Positions 15,745-22,717 of a DNA stretch of 32,435 nucleotides are shown here, piece by piece. The notes under the pieces are model-generated. The model did not search any database. It worked only from the letters and a program-made list of their open reading frames with translations, and was not told where the DNA came from. Source of the stretch: Actinomycetes bacterium (GTDB taxonomy: Bacteria > Actinomycetota > Acidimicrobiia > Acidimicrobiales > Ilumatobacteraceae). Positions within the stretch are counted from its first letter, which is position 1, and each line of letters starts with the position of its first letter. A program made the translations under genes and the position numbers. The DNA lies in assembly GCA_025359865.1 (NCBI GenBank), contig JANYDH010000171.1, positions 1 through 32,435 of the forward strand, read 5' to 3'.

Positions 15745-16182
15745 TCAGCCGTGGTCGAGCATCCACTGGGCCACGATCCTGACAAACGCCGCGAAGTCTC
15801 GAGCGGCCGCCGAGCGGGCACTGGCCACGATGGTGAGGTCGATGTCGCCGTACTCGTGAACGAGTAGGTTGCGCATACCGGCGGCCAACGCGAGATCTGT
15901 CGCCAGTTGATGATCGAGCACGCCTGCTTCTGCCGCCGCAAGGAACGACTGGCGGTAGGTCTCTGGGGCTGATCCGCTCAAGGCTCCGATCAAGTGACTG
16001 TTGATCGACACGGCTACCTCGACCAGTTGGGTGAGAATGCGCTCGAGTGCATGGCGACGCAACCTGTCGTTCTCGAGGTCGTGCGCGGTGACATCACCGA
16101 GGGTCTCCAAGTCCGCGAGGAGTTCTCGTAGCAACACCAGACGTGCATGAACCAACTCCGGTGAAATGCGCTTTGGGCTCAC
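15745..16182 (-). CDS. hepT: HepT-like HEPN toxin, 145 aa (module 1)
   Basis: This is a HEPN-domain RNase of the HepT (DUF86) family. The diagnostic RX4HXY motif is present as R104-NLLV-H109-E-Y111. In characterised MntA-HepT pairs, R and H form the RNase site and the Tyr is the residue AMPylated by MntA. The all-helical sequence includes LVLLRELLADLETLG near the start and ATDLALAAGMRNLLVHEYGDID around the active site. The GTG start at 16182 overlaps the MntA stop codon by four bases (GTGA), so the two are translationally coupled, with the antitoxin made first. It converges on tdk. Most likely an mRNA or tRNA-cleaving toxin held inactive by its partner; the RNA target is unknown. Confidence 0.9.
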   Translation of the reverse strand: MSPKRISPELVHARLVLLRELLADLETLGDVTAHDLENDRLRRHALERILTQLVEVAVSINSHLIGALSGSAPETYRQSFLAAAEAGVLDHQLATDLALAAGMRNLLVHEYGDIDLTIVASARSAAARDFAAFVRIVAQWMLDHG

Positions 16183-16586
16183 GGTGCCGCCATGAGTTCG
16201 AGATCGAGACGACGCAACCACCCGGTGGAAAGGCGCTCGGCGTGAGCCTTGGTCTGAGCATCGATGAATGCTCCCGGCACGCGTTCGAACAGGGGGATAC
16301 CGGCGAGTGCTTCTGACCGGAGCACGATTGACGCGGTCTGCAAATCGACCATGTCGAGGACCGCGTCGGGGAGCGCGTCGCTCAATCCGTCGAGCAGTTG
16401 CAGCAGTGCTCCGCCATCGTCGGTGATGACAGCGATATCAAGGTCGTTCGGCGGCGCTTCGGTGACCCGTGCCGCGCTGCCGAACAGCACCGCGACCTGC
16501 ACACCATGCTCGACGAACAAGCTGTCAAGCGCGCCATCATCCGCGAGACGAATCAGAGTGTTCGCAACTGCCCGATGGTCGATCAC
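16179..16586 (-). CDS. mntA: MntA-like nucleotidyltransferase antitoxin, 135 aa (module 1)
   Basis: This is a minimal nucleotidyltransferase with the exact GSX10DXD signature of MntA: G36-S37, then ten residues, then D48-L-D50. A further Asp lies in the VLDMVDL strand. In type VII toxin-antitoxin systems MntA transfers AMP to the HepT tyrosine and neutralises it. The GTG start at 16586 is chosen because a TAGGCT -10 box lies 7 nt upstream. An open frame continues further upstream to 16844, but that part overlaps the P450 coding sequence and is not conserved. The gene sits 47 bp after the P450 stop and has its own promoter. It is coupled to hepT by GTGA. Confidence 0.9.
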   Translation of the reverse strand: MIDHRAVANTLIRLADDGALDSLFVEHGVQVAVLFGSAARVTEAPPNDLDIAVITDDGGALLQLLDGLSDALPDAVLDMVDLQTASIVLRSEALAGIPLFERVPGAFIDAQTKAHAERLSTGWLRRLDLELMAAP

Positions 16587-16593
16587 GTGGCCG

Positions 16594-16599
16594 AGCCTA
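16594..16599 (-). promoter_or_regulatory. -10 box TAGGCT for leaderless mntA (module 1)
   Basis: Read on the minus strand, TAGGCT (TANNNT) ends 7 nt before the GTG at 16586. It lies in the 46-bp gap after the P450 gene, so the toxin-antitoxin pair can be transcribed independently of the P450. Confidence 0.5.
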
Positions 16600-16632
16600 C
16601 GCGGCCCGCGCATGACTGGTGTCGCGGATGGG

Positions 16633-17946
16633 TTACTTCCAGGCGCAGGGAAGATGCTTGATGCCGTTGATGAAGTTGCTTTCGAGATAGCTCGGCTCGC
16701 CGATGGTGCGAATGTTCGGCATCCGCCGGCGGATCTCGTCGAACGCCACCGCAATCTCACGTCGAGCCAGGTTGGCGCCGAGACAGAAGTGTGGGCCGCC
16801 AGCACCGAAGCCTGCTTGCTGAGGCTGCAAAGGCCGGCGCACATCGAAGACGTACGGGTCTGTCCAGATGGCGTCGTCGCGGTCAGCCGAGTTGTACCAC
16901 ATCACCACTTTCTCGCCAGCCGCGATCTTGGTGTCGCGGATGACGACGTCCTCGGTGGCGGTGCGACGGAAGTGGACAACGGGGGTGGACCAGCGAACGA
17001 TTTCATCCACTGCCGTCTTGGTATTGCCGTCGAAATCGTCCCACCAGATCTTGCGCTGGTCGGGGTATTCGGTGAGGGCAAGCAAGCCATGGCTGATGGC
17101 GTTTCGCGTGGTCTCGTTTCCGGCCACCACGAGCAAGATGAAGAACGAGCCGAACTCTGCCGAGGTGAGGCGCTCGCCATCGACCTCGGCCTGCATCAAC
17201 AGGCTGGTGAGGTCGTCGGTGGGATTAGCCAGACGGTCTTCGCCGAGCGCCTGTGCGTAGGCGAACATCCCCATCGCTGCACCGAGCAGAGCGTCGATCG
17301 TGCCACCGAAATCGGGGTCGCCTGCGCCCAGCACGGTGTTGGTCCAGTTGAAGATCTGGGCCTCGTCGGCGGCCGGGATTCCCATCATCTCGCAGATGAT
17401 CTGCAGAGGAAGCGGGGCGGCGATCTCGGTGACGAAATCACATTCGCCGTCGGGAAACTGCTCGAGTACACGGTCGACGACGGTCTTCGCCTTCGCTTTG
17501 ACGTACTGCTCGACCCGGTTGATCTCTTTCGGGGTGAAGCCCTTGGACACGATCGAGCGGAGACGGAAGTGCTTCGGGTCGTCCATTGCGATCATCGACC
17601 CGAAGAACTCAGACATCTCGATCGGTAGGTCCGGGATGTTGCTGCCCTTGCCGCTGATGAACAAGTGCGGGTTGCGGCTGGCGTGCCAGACCTCGTCATG
17701 CCGGGTGAGCGACCAGTAGCCGGGTCCGACGGGGAACGGGGAGTCCGGGAAGTCCCACTCCTTGTAGAAGCGCAAGGTCGGCGCCTGGCGGAGCGCCTTG
17801 AACGCACCCTCGCGGTAGTTTCGCGGCTTCAACCAGAATGCAGGGTCGGACAGGTCGAACGAATCGATCTCGACCTCAGCCGGTACGAAAGCCGGTACGA
17901 AAGCCGGCGCGACCAGGATGGTGGAAGGCGTCTGGAGATCCGACAT
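16633..17946 (-). CDS. cytochrome P450, 437 aa
   Basis: This is a bacterial class I haem monooxygenase. The haem loop FGAGGPHFCLGANLAR contains the iron-ligating Cys388. The I-helix oxygen-activation segment is VVAGNETTRNAISHG. An ETVR-type pair is represented by DEIVRWSTPVVHFRRTA with the K-helix E and R. The meander and C-helix regions also look intact (DDPKHFRLRSIVSKGFTP). The AGNETTRN helix and overall layout resemble the actinobacterial CYP124/125/142 group, which acts on sterol side chains and branched lipids; substrate assignment is inference. No ferredoxin gene is adjacent. ATG 17946 is selected because TACGAT lies exactly 6 nt upstream; an upstream in-frame GTG at 17979 overlaps this promoter. 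The N-terminus has a duplicated VPAFVPA segment. Confidence 0.95.
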   Translation of the reverse strand: MSDLQTPSTILVAPAFVPAFVPAEVEIDSFDLSDPAFWLKPRNYREGAFKALRQAPTLRFYKEWDFPDSPFPVGPGYWSLTRHDEVWHASRNPHLFISGKGSNIPDLPIEMSEFFGSMIAMDDPKHFRLRSIVSKGFTPKEINRVEQYVKAKAKTVVDRVLEQFPDGECDFVTEIAAPLPLQIICEMMGIPAADEAQIFNWTNTVLGAGDPDFGGTIDALLGAAMGMFAYAQALGEDRLANPTDDLTSLLMQAEVDGERLTSAEFGSFFILLVVAGNETTRNAISHGLLALTEYPDQRKIWWDDFDGNTKTAVDEIVRWSTPVVHFRRTATEDVVIRDTKIAAGEKVVMWYNSADRDDAIWTDPYVFDVRRPLQPQQAGFGAGGPHFCLGANLARREIAVAFDEIRRRMPNIRTIGEPSYLESNFINGIKHLPCAWK

Positions 17947-17952
17947 GAGACG

Positions 17953-17958
17953 ATCGTA
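17953..17958 (-). promoter_or_regulatory. -10 box TACGAT for the leaderless P450 transcript
   Basis: On the minus strand TACGAT (TANNNT) is followed by exactly 6 nt and the ATG at 17946, so the mRNA should begin at or next to the start codon. No Shine-Dalgarno sequence is present. Confidence 0.5.
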
Positions 17959-17982
17959 GCGGAATCGTCTCATCACCACCCC

Positions 17983-18042
17983 GTCGGCGTCTGTGAGGTT
18001 CCGGCAGCCCAGCTTGCATCCAACCTCACGACTCCCGCCGAC
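17983..18042. repeat. two-step inverted repeat in the divergent P450 / PIG-L intergenic region
   Basis: An outer pair, GTCGGCG (17983-17989) and CGCCGAC (18036-18042), and an inner pair, GTGAGGTT (17993-18000) and AACCTCAC (18022-18029), are nested symmetrically around a 21-nt centre. All 15 paired bases match; a 3-nt and a 6-nt internal bulge separate the two steps. The element sits upstream of both divergent -10 boxes and may be a shared regulatory site or a structure-forming element. Confidence 0.65.
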
Positions 18043-18073
18043 ACGAACTTCAGCAATACGGATTCACGCTCAT

Positions 18074-18079
18074 TAGCCT
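18074..18079 (+). promoter_or_regulatory. -10 box TAGCCT for the leaderless PIG-L gene
   Basis: TAGCCT (TANNNT) ends exactly 6 nt before the ATG at 18086. There is no Shine-Dalgarno sequence, which fits a leaderless transcript. Confidence 0.55.
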
Positions 18080-18085
18080 GTACGT

Positions 18086-18802
18086 ATGCTCTCACCTTCA
18101 CAGATCGAGCGGGTACTGGTCGTGACTGCTCACCCCGACGATGTCGACTTCGGTGCCGCCGGCACGGTGGCGGTGCTCACTGATGCTGGCGTCGAGGTGA
18201 CCTACTGCCTCGTCACCGATGGTGATGCCGGGGGGTTCGACCTCACGATCCCACGGCCCGAGATGGCTTCCCTGCGGCGTGTCGAACAGGCCCGCGCGGG
18301 CAAAGAGGTGGGTGTCGAGCAGCTCGTGTTCCTGGGCCACGGCGACGGGCGAGTGGTCGCCGATCTCACGTTGCGGCGTGACATCAGCCGGGTGATCCGT
18401 CAGGTTCGCCCAACGGTCGTCATTCAGCAGTCGCCAGAGTTGAACCTCGACCGCATCTACGCCAGCCATCCCGACCACGTCGCGGCGGCGCAAGCGTGCA
18501 TTGCTGCGGTCTACCCGGATTCGCGCAATCCGTTCGCCTACCCGGAACTCATCGCCGAAGACCTGGCTGCTTGGACTGTACCCGAGGTGTGGGTGATGGG
18601 TGGTCCACAGCCCGACGCTCACGTCGACGTCACCGACCAGGTCGACCGTAAGATCCGCGCACTGCTCTGCCATGAGACACAGCACGTCGACCCGGTCGGA
18701 ACCGAGCAGCGCGTACGCGCCTGGTTGCAGGCGGTCGCGGCAACGTTCGGTCTTGCCGAAGGACGCTTGGCGGAGGCCTTCCAGGTCGTCGACACCCGCT
18801 GA
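18086..18802 (+). CDS. PIG-L / LmbE family N-acetyl deacetylase, 238 aa
   Basis: This is a zinc-dependent deacetylase of the LmbE/PIG-L fold, which in actinobacteria includes MshB (GlcNAc-inositol deacetylase) and mycothiol conjugate amidase. The metal motif AHPDD is at residues 15-19 with the catalytic Asp, and the third zinc ligand is in the YASHPDH segment. TYCLVTDGDAGG and LVFLGHGDGRV match the conserved core. The length (238) is shorter than MshB (about 300), so a general sugar or antibiotic deacetylase is as likely as a mycothiol enzyme. It is divergent from the P450 and is followed 58 bp later by the second MntA-HepT pair, which has its own promoter. Confidence 0.9.
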   Translation: MLSPSQIERVLVVTAHPDDVDFGAAGTVAVLTDAGVEVTYCLVTDGDAGGFDLTIPRPEMASLRRVEQARAGKEVGVEQLVFLGHGDGRVVADLTLRRDISRVIRQVRPTVVIQQSPELNLDRIYASHPDHVAAAQACIAAVYPDSRNPFAYPELIAEDLAAWTVPEVWVMGGPQPDAHVDVTDQVDRKIRALLCHETQHVDPVGTEQRVRAWLQAVAATFGLAEGRLAEAFQVVDTR

Positions 18803-18848
18803 CCGCATCGTTGTAGAGAGCTGTCCGGCTTCAACCGCTGGGCAGCAG

Positions 18849-18854
18849 TAGGGT
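18849..18854 (+). promoter_or_regulatory. -10 box TAGGGT for leaderless mntA (module 2)
   Basis: TAGGGT (TANNNT) ends exactly 6 nt before the ATG at 18861. The arrangement parallels module 1, where TAGGCT precedes mntA by 7 nt. Confidence 0.55.
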
Positions 18855-18860
18855 GAGCGT

Positions 18861-19280
18861 ATGTCTGGAGACGGCGTGGCGCCGAGATCTCGCTGGACCG
18901 CCGATGGCGAAGCAGCGGTGAGGGGGTTGGTGACTACAGCGCTGCAACAGGCGGGTGCCTCATTTGCGCTTGTGTTCGGTAGCCGTGCACGCGGTGACGC
19001 CGACCCTGGTTCCGATCTTGATATCGGCGCGTGGTGGCCGACGTCTCCGCCAACGCCTTGGGCAGTCGAGGTGCCGGCAGGTGTTGACCTGCTTGTGCTG
19101 AACGACGCCCCGCTGGAACTTGCCGGACGTGTGGCATGTGAGGGTGTCTTGCTCTTCGACGACGACCCGCCGGCGCGGGTGTTATGGGTTGCGACTACAC
19201 GAAAGATCTGGCTCGATGAACGGCCGCGCTTTGCCCAGGCGCACAGAATCTTTCTCGATGTTGCCGCTCATGGTCGATGA
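18861..19280 (+). CDS. mntA: MntA-like nucleotidyltransferase antitoxin, 139 aa (module 2)
   Basis: This protein has the exact MntA signature GSX10DXD: G40-S41, ten residues, D52-L-D54. A third acidic strand follows (VDLLVLNDAPLELAGRV). The C-terminal part, EGVLLFDDDPPARVLWVATTRKIWLDERPRF, matches the usual MntA tail in which a Y/F-rich helix follows the fold; module 1 lacks a close match to this tail. The predicted role is AMPylation and silencing of the downstream HEPN toxin. Little sequence is shared with the module 1 antitoxin outside motifs, so the two pairs are not a recent local duplication. The gene overlaps hepT by 11 bp. Confidence 0.9.
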   Translation: MSGDGVAPRSRWTADGEAAVRGLVTTALQQAGASFALVFGSRARGDADPGSDLDIGAWWPTSPPTPWAVEVPAGVDLLVLNDAPLELAGRVACEGVLLFDDDPPARVLWVATTRKIWLDERPRFAQAHRIFLDVAAHGR

Positions 19281-19704
19281 GGGGCGCATCGCTCGACTGC
19301 TCCGAGGCATCTCGGACAGGTCGGCCCGGTTGCATGCGGCCGCCGCAACACGAGACGAGATTCACGATCCGTTGTGGCTCGATGGTGTCAAGTACCTCTT
19401 CGTCACGATCATCGAAGGCTGCGTCGATGTCGCCCATCACCTTGCTGCCTCCGAGAAGTGGCAGCCACCCGACAGCAATGCTGCGGCACTGCGAGCCATG
19501 GGCGAGCGAGGTGTCATTGACGCGGAACTCGCGACGCATCTGGCGTCTGCTGTGGGCTTTCGTAACGTTCTGGTGCACCAATACGCAGCGGTCGATGATC
19601 GAATCGTGATGTCCGTTCTCGACCGGATCGACGAGTTCGACCGCTTCGTAGCAGCAACCAGCGCCTGGGTGCTCCGGCGAGAGCACGGCGCTGGCGACCG
19701 CTGA
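19270..19704 (+). CDS. hepT: HepT-like HEPN toxin, 144 aa (module 2)
   Basis: This is a HEPN RNase-type toxin with RX4HXY as R98-NVLV-H103-Q-Y105. The helix before the active site, DAELATHLASAVGFRNVLVHQY, aligns with module 1 (DHQLATDLALAAGMRNLLVHEY), and the N-terminal helix DGVKYLFVTIIEGCVDVAHHL is a standard HepT/DUF86 feature. The Tyr is the expected AMPylation target of the partner. ATG 19270 lies 11 bp inside the mntA 3' end; ATG 19258 is an in-frame alternative. Translational coupling to mntA is likely. No sequence feature shows which RNA is cut. Confidence 0.9.
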   Translation: MVDEGRIARLLRGISDRSARLHAAAATRDEIHDPLWLDGVKYLFVTIIEGCVDVAHHLAASEKWQPPDSNAAALRAMGERGVIDAELATHLASAVGFRNVLVHQYAAVDDRIVMSVLDRIDEFDRFVAATSAWVLRREHGAGDR

Positions 19705-19743
19705 ATCAACGATTCGCCATTTCACTCGACGGGCAGCGCTGGA

Positions 19744-19781
19744 TACACTTCCGAGATCGACTTGACCGTCGGGTCAAGTCG
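19744..19781 (+). promoter_or_regulatory. thiolase promoter with overlapping palindromic operator
   Basis: A TACACT box (TANNNT) at 19744-19749 predicts a transcript start near 19756. A perfect palindrome with 10-bp arms, CGACTTGACC (19758-19767) and GGTCAAGTCG (19772-19781) around a 4-nt GTCG centre, covers the first transcribed bases. Such a position is typical of a repressor operator of the TetR or GntR type, though a 5' leader hairpin is an alternative. No regulator gene is adjacent. The leader continues to an AAGGGGA ribosome site at 19807-19813. Confidence 0.55.
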
Positions 19782-19819
19782 CGTCACCGAACGCCATCTC
19801 GGAACCAAGGGGATTCACC

Positions 19820-21022
19820 ATGACCGAAGCCGTCATCGTTGCTACTGCTCGCAGCCCGATCGGCCGCGCCAACAAAGGATCGTTGGCCACCATGCGGCCA
19901 GATGACATGAGTGCGCAGATCATCAGCGCGCTGATGGCCAAGGTTCCTCAGGTACAGCCCAGCCACATCGACGATCTGATGATGGGCATCGGACAGCCCG
20001 CGGGTGAGGGCGGCTTCAACATCGCTCGCGTCGTAGCCATTCTGTCCGGCCTCGACGACGTTCCGGGCGTCACCGTCAATCGCTACTGTTCATCGAGCCT
20101 GCAGACCATTCGGATGGCGTTCCATGCCATCAAGGCCGGCGAAGGCGATGCGTTCATCGCCGCAGGCGTCGAGACCGTCAGCCGCTACTCCTCTGGCGCC
20201 TCCGACACGGCCCCGAATGCGATCTTCAAGCCCTCCGGTGAGCGCACCAAGGGTCGCTCACAGGGCGGCCAAGGCGCGTGGACCCCGCCAGAGGGTCTGC
20301 CCGACATCTACATCGCGATGGGCCAGACAGCGGAGAACGTAGTCGAAGTCGAAAGCGTGTCTCGTGAAGACATGGACCACTTCGGTGTCCGTTCGCACAA
20401 CCTGGCGTGCGAGCACGTCGAGAACGGATTCTTCGAACGCGAAATCACCCCGATCACATTGGCCGACGGCACCGTGGTGTCGAAAGACGACGGTCCACGC
20501 GCCGGCACCACATACGAGGCGGTCAGCCAACTGAAGCCGGTCTTCCGCCCGGATGGCACCATCACCGCCGGCAACGCCTGCCCACTCAACGATGGGGCTG
20601 CCGCAGTGCTCGTGATGAGCGACACCAAGGCAAAAGAACTCGGGCTCACGCCGTTGGCCCGGATCGTGTCATCGGGCGTGTCCGGGCTGAACCCCGAGAT
20701 CATGGGCCTTGGCCCGATCGAGGCGTGCCGTCAGGCGCTCCGGCGTGCGGGTATGACCATTGACCAGATCGACCTCGTCGAGATCAACGAGGCGTTTGCG
20801 GCCCAGGTCATTCCGTCGGCTAAGCATCTCGGCATCCCGATGGAGAAACTCAATGTACAAGGCGGCGGGATTGCGCTCGGCCACCCATTCGGCATGACTG
20901 GTGCCCGGATCATGACCACCTTGCTCAACGGTCTGCAGTCGCGAGGCAAGACGTTCGGCATGGAGTCGATGTGCGTCGGCGGCGGGATGGGTATGGCGAT
21001 GATCGTCGAGCGCCTCAGCTGA
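19820..21022 (+). CDS. thiolase (acetyl-CoA C-acyltransferase), 400 aa
   Basis: This thiolase condenses or cleaves 3-ketoacyl-CoA. The nucleophilic Cys90 is in NRYCSSSLQ, the second active-site segment is EINEAFAAQV, the catalytic His is in GGGIALGHPFGMTGAR, and the proton-shuttling Cys is in MCVGGGMGMAMI. The length (400) matches degradative thiolases. HPFG instead of HPLG, and GMGMAM instead of GQGIA, place it in the FadA/FadA5-like actinobacterial branch, which includes steroid side-chain thiolases; this is inference. A strong AAGGGGA site lies 6 nt before the ATG. The TGA overlaps the convergent MFS stop in the 8-bp palindrome TCAGCTGA. Confidence 0.94.
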   Translation: MTEAVIVATARSPIGRANKGSLATMRPDDMSAQIISALMAKVPQVQPSHIDDLMMGIGQPAGEGGFNIARVVAILSGLDDVPGVTVNRYCSSSLQTIRMAFHAIKAGEGDAFIAAGVETVSRYSSGASDTAPNAIFKPSGERTKGRSQGGQGAWTPPEGLPDIYIAMGQTAENVVEVESVSREDMDHFGVRSHNLACEHVENGFFEREITPITLADGTVVSKDDGPRAGTTYEAVSQLKPVFRPDGTITAGNACPLNDGAAAVLVMSDTKAKELGLTPLARIVSSGVSGLNPEIMGLGPIEACRQALRRAGMTIDQIDLVEINEAFAAQVIPSAKHLGIPMEKLNVQGGGIALGHPFGMTGARIMTTLLNGLQSRGKTFGMESMCVGGGMGMAMIVERLS

Positions 21023-22262
21023 CCAGTCGTTGTGTCGTTTCGGTCGACGGAGGTTGCGCCATTGGAGGTTGCGTCATTGGTGGTGCGCCGACTGGTGGTG
21101 CGACTAGCGGTGATCTCAATGTCAACATCGTCGCGATGAGCGCGCACACGAGCATGATTCCGCCGGCTATGGCAAAGACGGCCCCGGCGCCCAACGCACC
21201 GTAGATCGCTGGGGCCGCGAACGATGCGGTGGCTGCCGCCAAGAGTTGCCCGCTGCCGGCCAGCCCCTGGGCTGCCCCGGCTCGACCGATCGCGGCCGCG
21301 GCTGCCACCGCAGCTTGCCCCGCCGGGACTGCCATCGCCTGCACAGAACCTTCGAGCATCAACACGCCCACGATCACCAGTGGAACGGTGATCAGCCCGT
21401 AACTGGCGGTGCACAGCGCGGCGATTGCCATCGCAACGACACCCACGCGTACCGGGCCGAGACGATCAGCGAGTCGTCCACCGCGAGTGGCGAGCAGGGC
21501 AAAGGGAATGCCGTACATGAGAAAGCTCAATCCGACCAGGATGTTGGATGCCCCACGGTCGGTCAGGTAGCGATCCCACAACGCATCGAATACCCCGATC
21601 GGCAAAAACAGCCCGACTGCCAACAACATCGCGACCTTCATGTCGCGACGCCGAAGAAGATCGATCCCGATTCGTTGACGCCGCTCGGACCGATGAGGTT
21701 CCGGCAGGCGCCGGCCGACGAGAGTCACGGCTGCTGCGGCGGCTGCCGTGCTGCACACGAGAAAGGGCCAACGCAACCCGAGCGGTCCAACGAGGGCACC
21801 GCCGATCACGGGGCCGGTGACGAATCCGGCCAACTCGATTCCGCCAAGCCGGCCGAGTCGTTCAGCGACCCTTTCGTCGGACATGCTCGCGACGATCGAC
21901 CGCGCCGCGGGCGTGAAGACGCCGTTGGAGAGTCCGAGGATGCCTCGGGCGGCGATGAACATCGTGATCGACGAACTCCCGGCGAACACGACCCCGCCGA
22001 CGACCGCCAGCGTGAGCCCAGCGATGAGCAGCGCTTTGGAATGCCCGTGATCGGCGTAGGGCGCGATGAACAGTTGGGCAAGAACGCCGACGACGAAACC
22101 GGAACCGGCGATCCATCCAAGTCCGGCATCGCTGAACCTGTACTTGTCTTGCAGGTCGCTCAGCACCGAAAACACCACACTGTTCGACACGCCGATCGCG
22201 AAGCTGGCTGCGAGCAGTGTGTTCAAGCCGTCGTCAGCTCTACGAGCGTTGCGGCGGCTCAC
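21015..22262 (-). CDS. MFS transporter, 415 aa
   Basis: This is a Major Facilitator Superfamily membrane protein with about 12 predicted segments. The first is LNTLLAASFAIGVSNSVVFSVL. The loop between helices 2 and 3 contains APYADHGHSKALLIAG, and the corresponding loop in the second half is RGGRLADRLGPVRVG; both match the MFS GxxxDRxGR-type motif A. GILGLSNGVFTPAARSIVA is a typical helix 4 with the RxxxG pattern of drug-efflux members. The C-terminal tail has short PPM/AQPP repeats. GTG 22262 is the start because it overlaps the upstream gene's stop codon as GTGA; the open frame continues upstream to 22523 but encodes only Arg-rich shadow sequence. A drug or metabolite exporter is most likely, substrate unknown. 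Confidence 0.92.
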   Translation of the reverse strand: MSRRNARRADDGLNTLLAASFAIGVSNSVVFSVLSDLQDKYRFSDAGLGWIAGSGFVVGVLAQLFIAPYADHGHSKALLIAGLTLAVVGGVVFAGSSSITMFIAARGILGLSNGVFTPAARSIVASMSDERVAERLGRLGGIELAGFVTGPVIGGALVGPLGLRWPFLVCSTAAAAAAVTLVGRRLPEPHRSERRQRIGIDLLRRRDMKVAMLLAVGLFLPIGVFDALWDRYLTDRGASNILVGLSFLMYGIPFALLATRGGRLADRLGPVRVGVVAMAIAALCTASYGLITVPLVIVGVLMLEGSVQAMAVPAGQAAVAAAAAIGRAGAAQGLAGSGQLLAAATASFAAPAIYGALGAGAVFAIAGGIMLVCALIATMLTLRSPLVAPPVGAPPMTQPPMAQPPSTETTQRLVS

Positions 22263-22717
22263 TCGTAGATCCGGGTCGGTAGGTCGGCCCGGATACGTAC
22301 GACTTCTGGTTCGTGGGGCAACTGGAAGGCACGCACGACGTACTGTGTTCCGCCGGCCATCAGTTCGGCCAGTACCCACGAGGCAGACGAGTCGCGTTGT
22401 CCATCGCCCAGTGGATGGAGCGCGTCGACGTCGAGTCCAGCGGTGTCGGCTTCGGCATGCCACAACGCGACGAGCCCGCGCCGCAAGGTTGGCTCGCTCA
22501 TCAGATCGCTTCCGACAAGGCACAGTTCCACGGTGGTGATCGCAACGAGTTGTACCTGCGAGACATCGATTTCATTGCCGACGAGTTCGCCGTCGAGCAT
22601 GACGACGACCGCCGCGCCGCCTTCGGCCATCTCCCCGATGAAGCCGTAGCGCACCAGCGGCAACCCATCGTCACCGTCACACTCGACGCGAATCCGGTCG
22701 CCCGGGCCGAGACTCAC
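22259..22717 (-). CDS. conserved-looking protein of unknown function, 152 aa
   Basis: I do not recognise this family. The protein is soluble, acidic and without a signal peptide. The first 60 residues look beta-rich (SLGPGDRIRVECDGDDG, then YGFIGEMAEGGAAVVVMLDGELV). A central helical part follows (LMSEPTLRRGLVALWHAEADTAGLD) and then another beta stretch (SWVLAELMAGGTQYVVRAFQLP). It is judged real because it is locked between two genes by GTGA overlaps at both ends: its GTG start overlaps the serine-hydrolase stop and its TGA overlaps the MFS start. Its codon use matches its neighbours. A role with the MFS exporter or the hydrolase is suggested only by this coupling. Confidence 0.75.
   Translation of the reverse strand: MSLGPGDRIRVECDGDDGLPLVRYGFIGEMAEGGAAVVVMLDGELVGNEIDVSQVQLVAITTVELCLVGSDLMSEPTLRRGLVALWHAEADTAGLDVDALHPLGDGQRDSSASWVLAELMAGGTQYVVRAFQLPHEPEVVRIRADLPTRIYE

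Noticed and set aside
16587-16844. N-terminal extension of the module 1 MntA to 16844
   Set aside because: It would overlap the P450 coding sequence, including its haem loop, on the same strand in another frame. The promoter box at 16594-16599 supports the GTG at 16586.
16264-17628. Long open frame (454 codons) on the plus strand opposite the P450 gene
   Set aside because: It is antisense to an unmistakable P450 with intact motifs, and its translation has no recognisable domain. High GC content produces such shadows.
15745-19704. Mobile island carrying the toxin-antitoxin pairs
   Set aside because: No integrase, transposase, tRNA junction or flanking direct repeat was seen, and base composition looks like that of the neighbours.
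21246-22268. 340-codon plus-strand open frame opposite the MFS gene
   Set aside because: Composition is that of antisense membrane-protein sequence (charged, Pro/Arg-rich), and the minus strand encodes clear MFS helices.
22262-22523. N-terminal extension of the MFS protein to 22523
   Set aside because: The extension is Arg-rich and non-conserved, overlaps the 152-residue gene in another frame, and the GTGA overlap at 22262 gives a better start.
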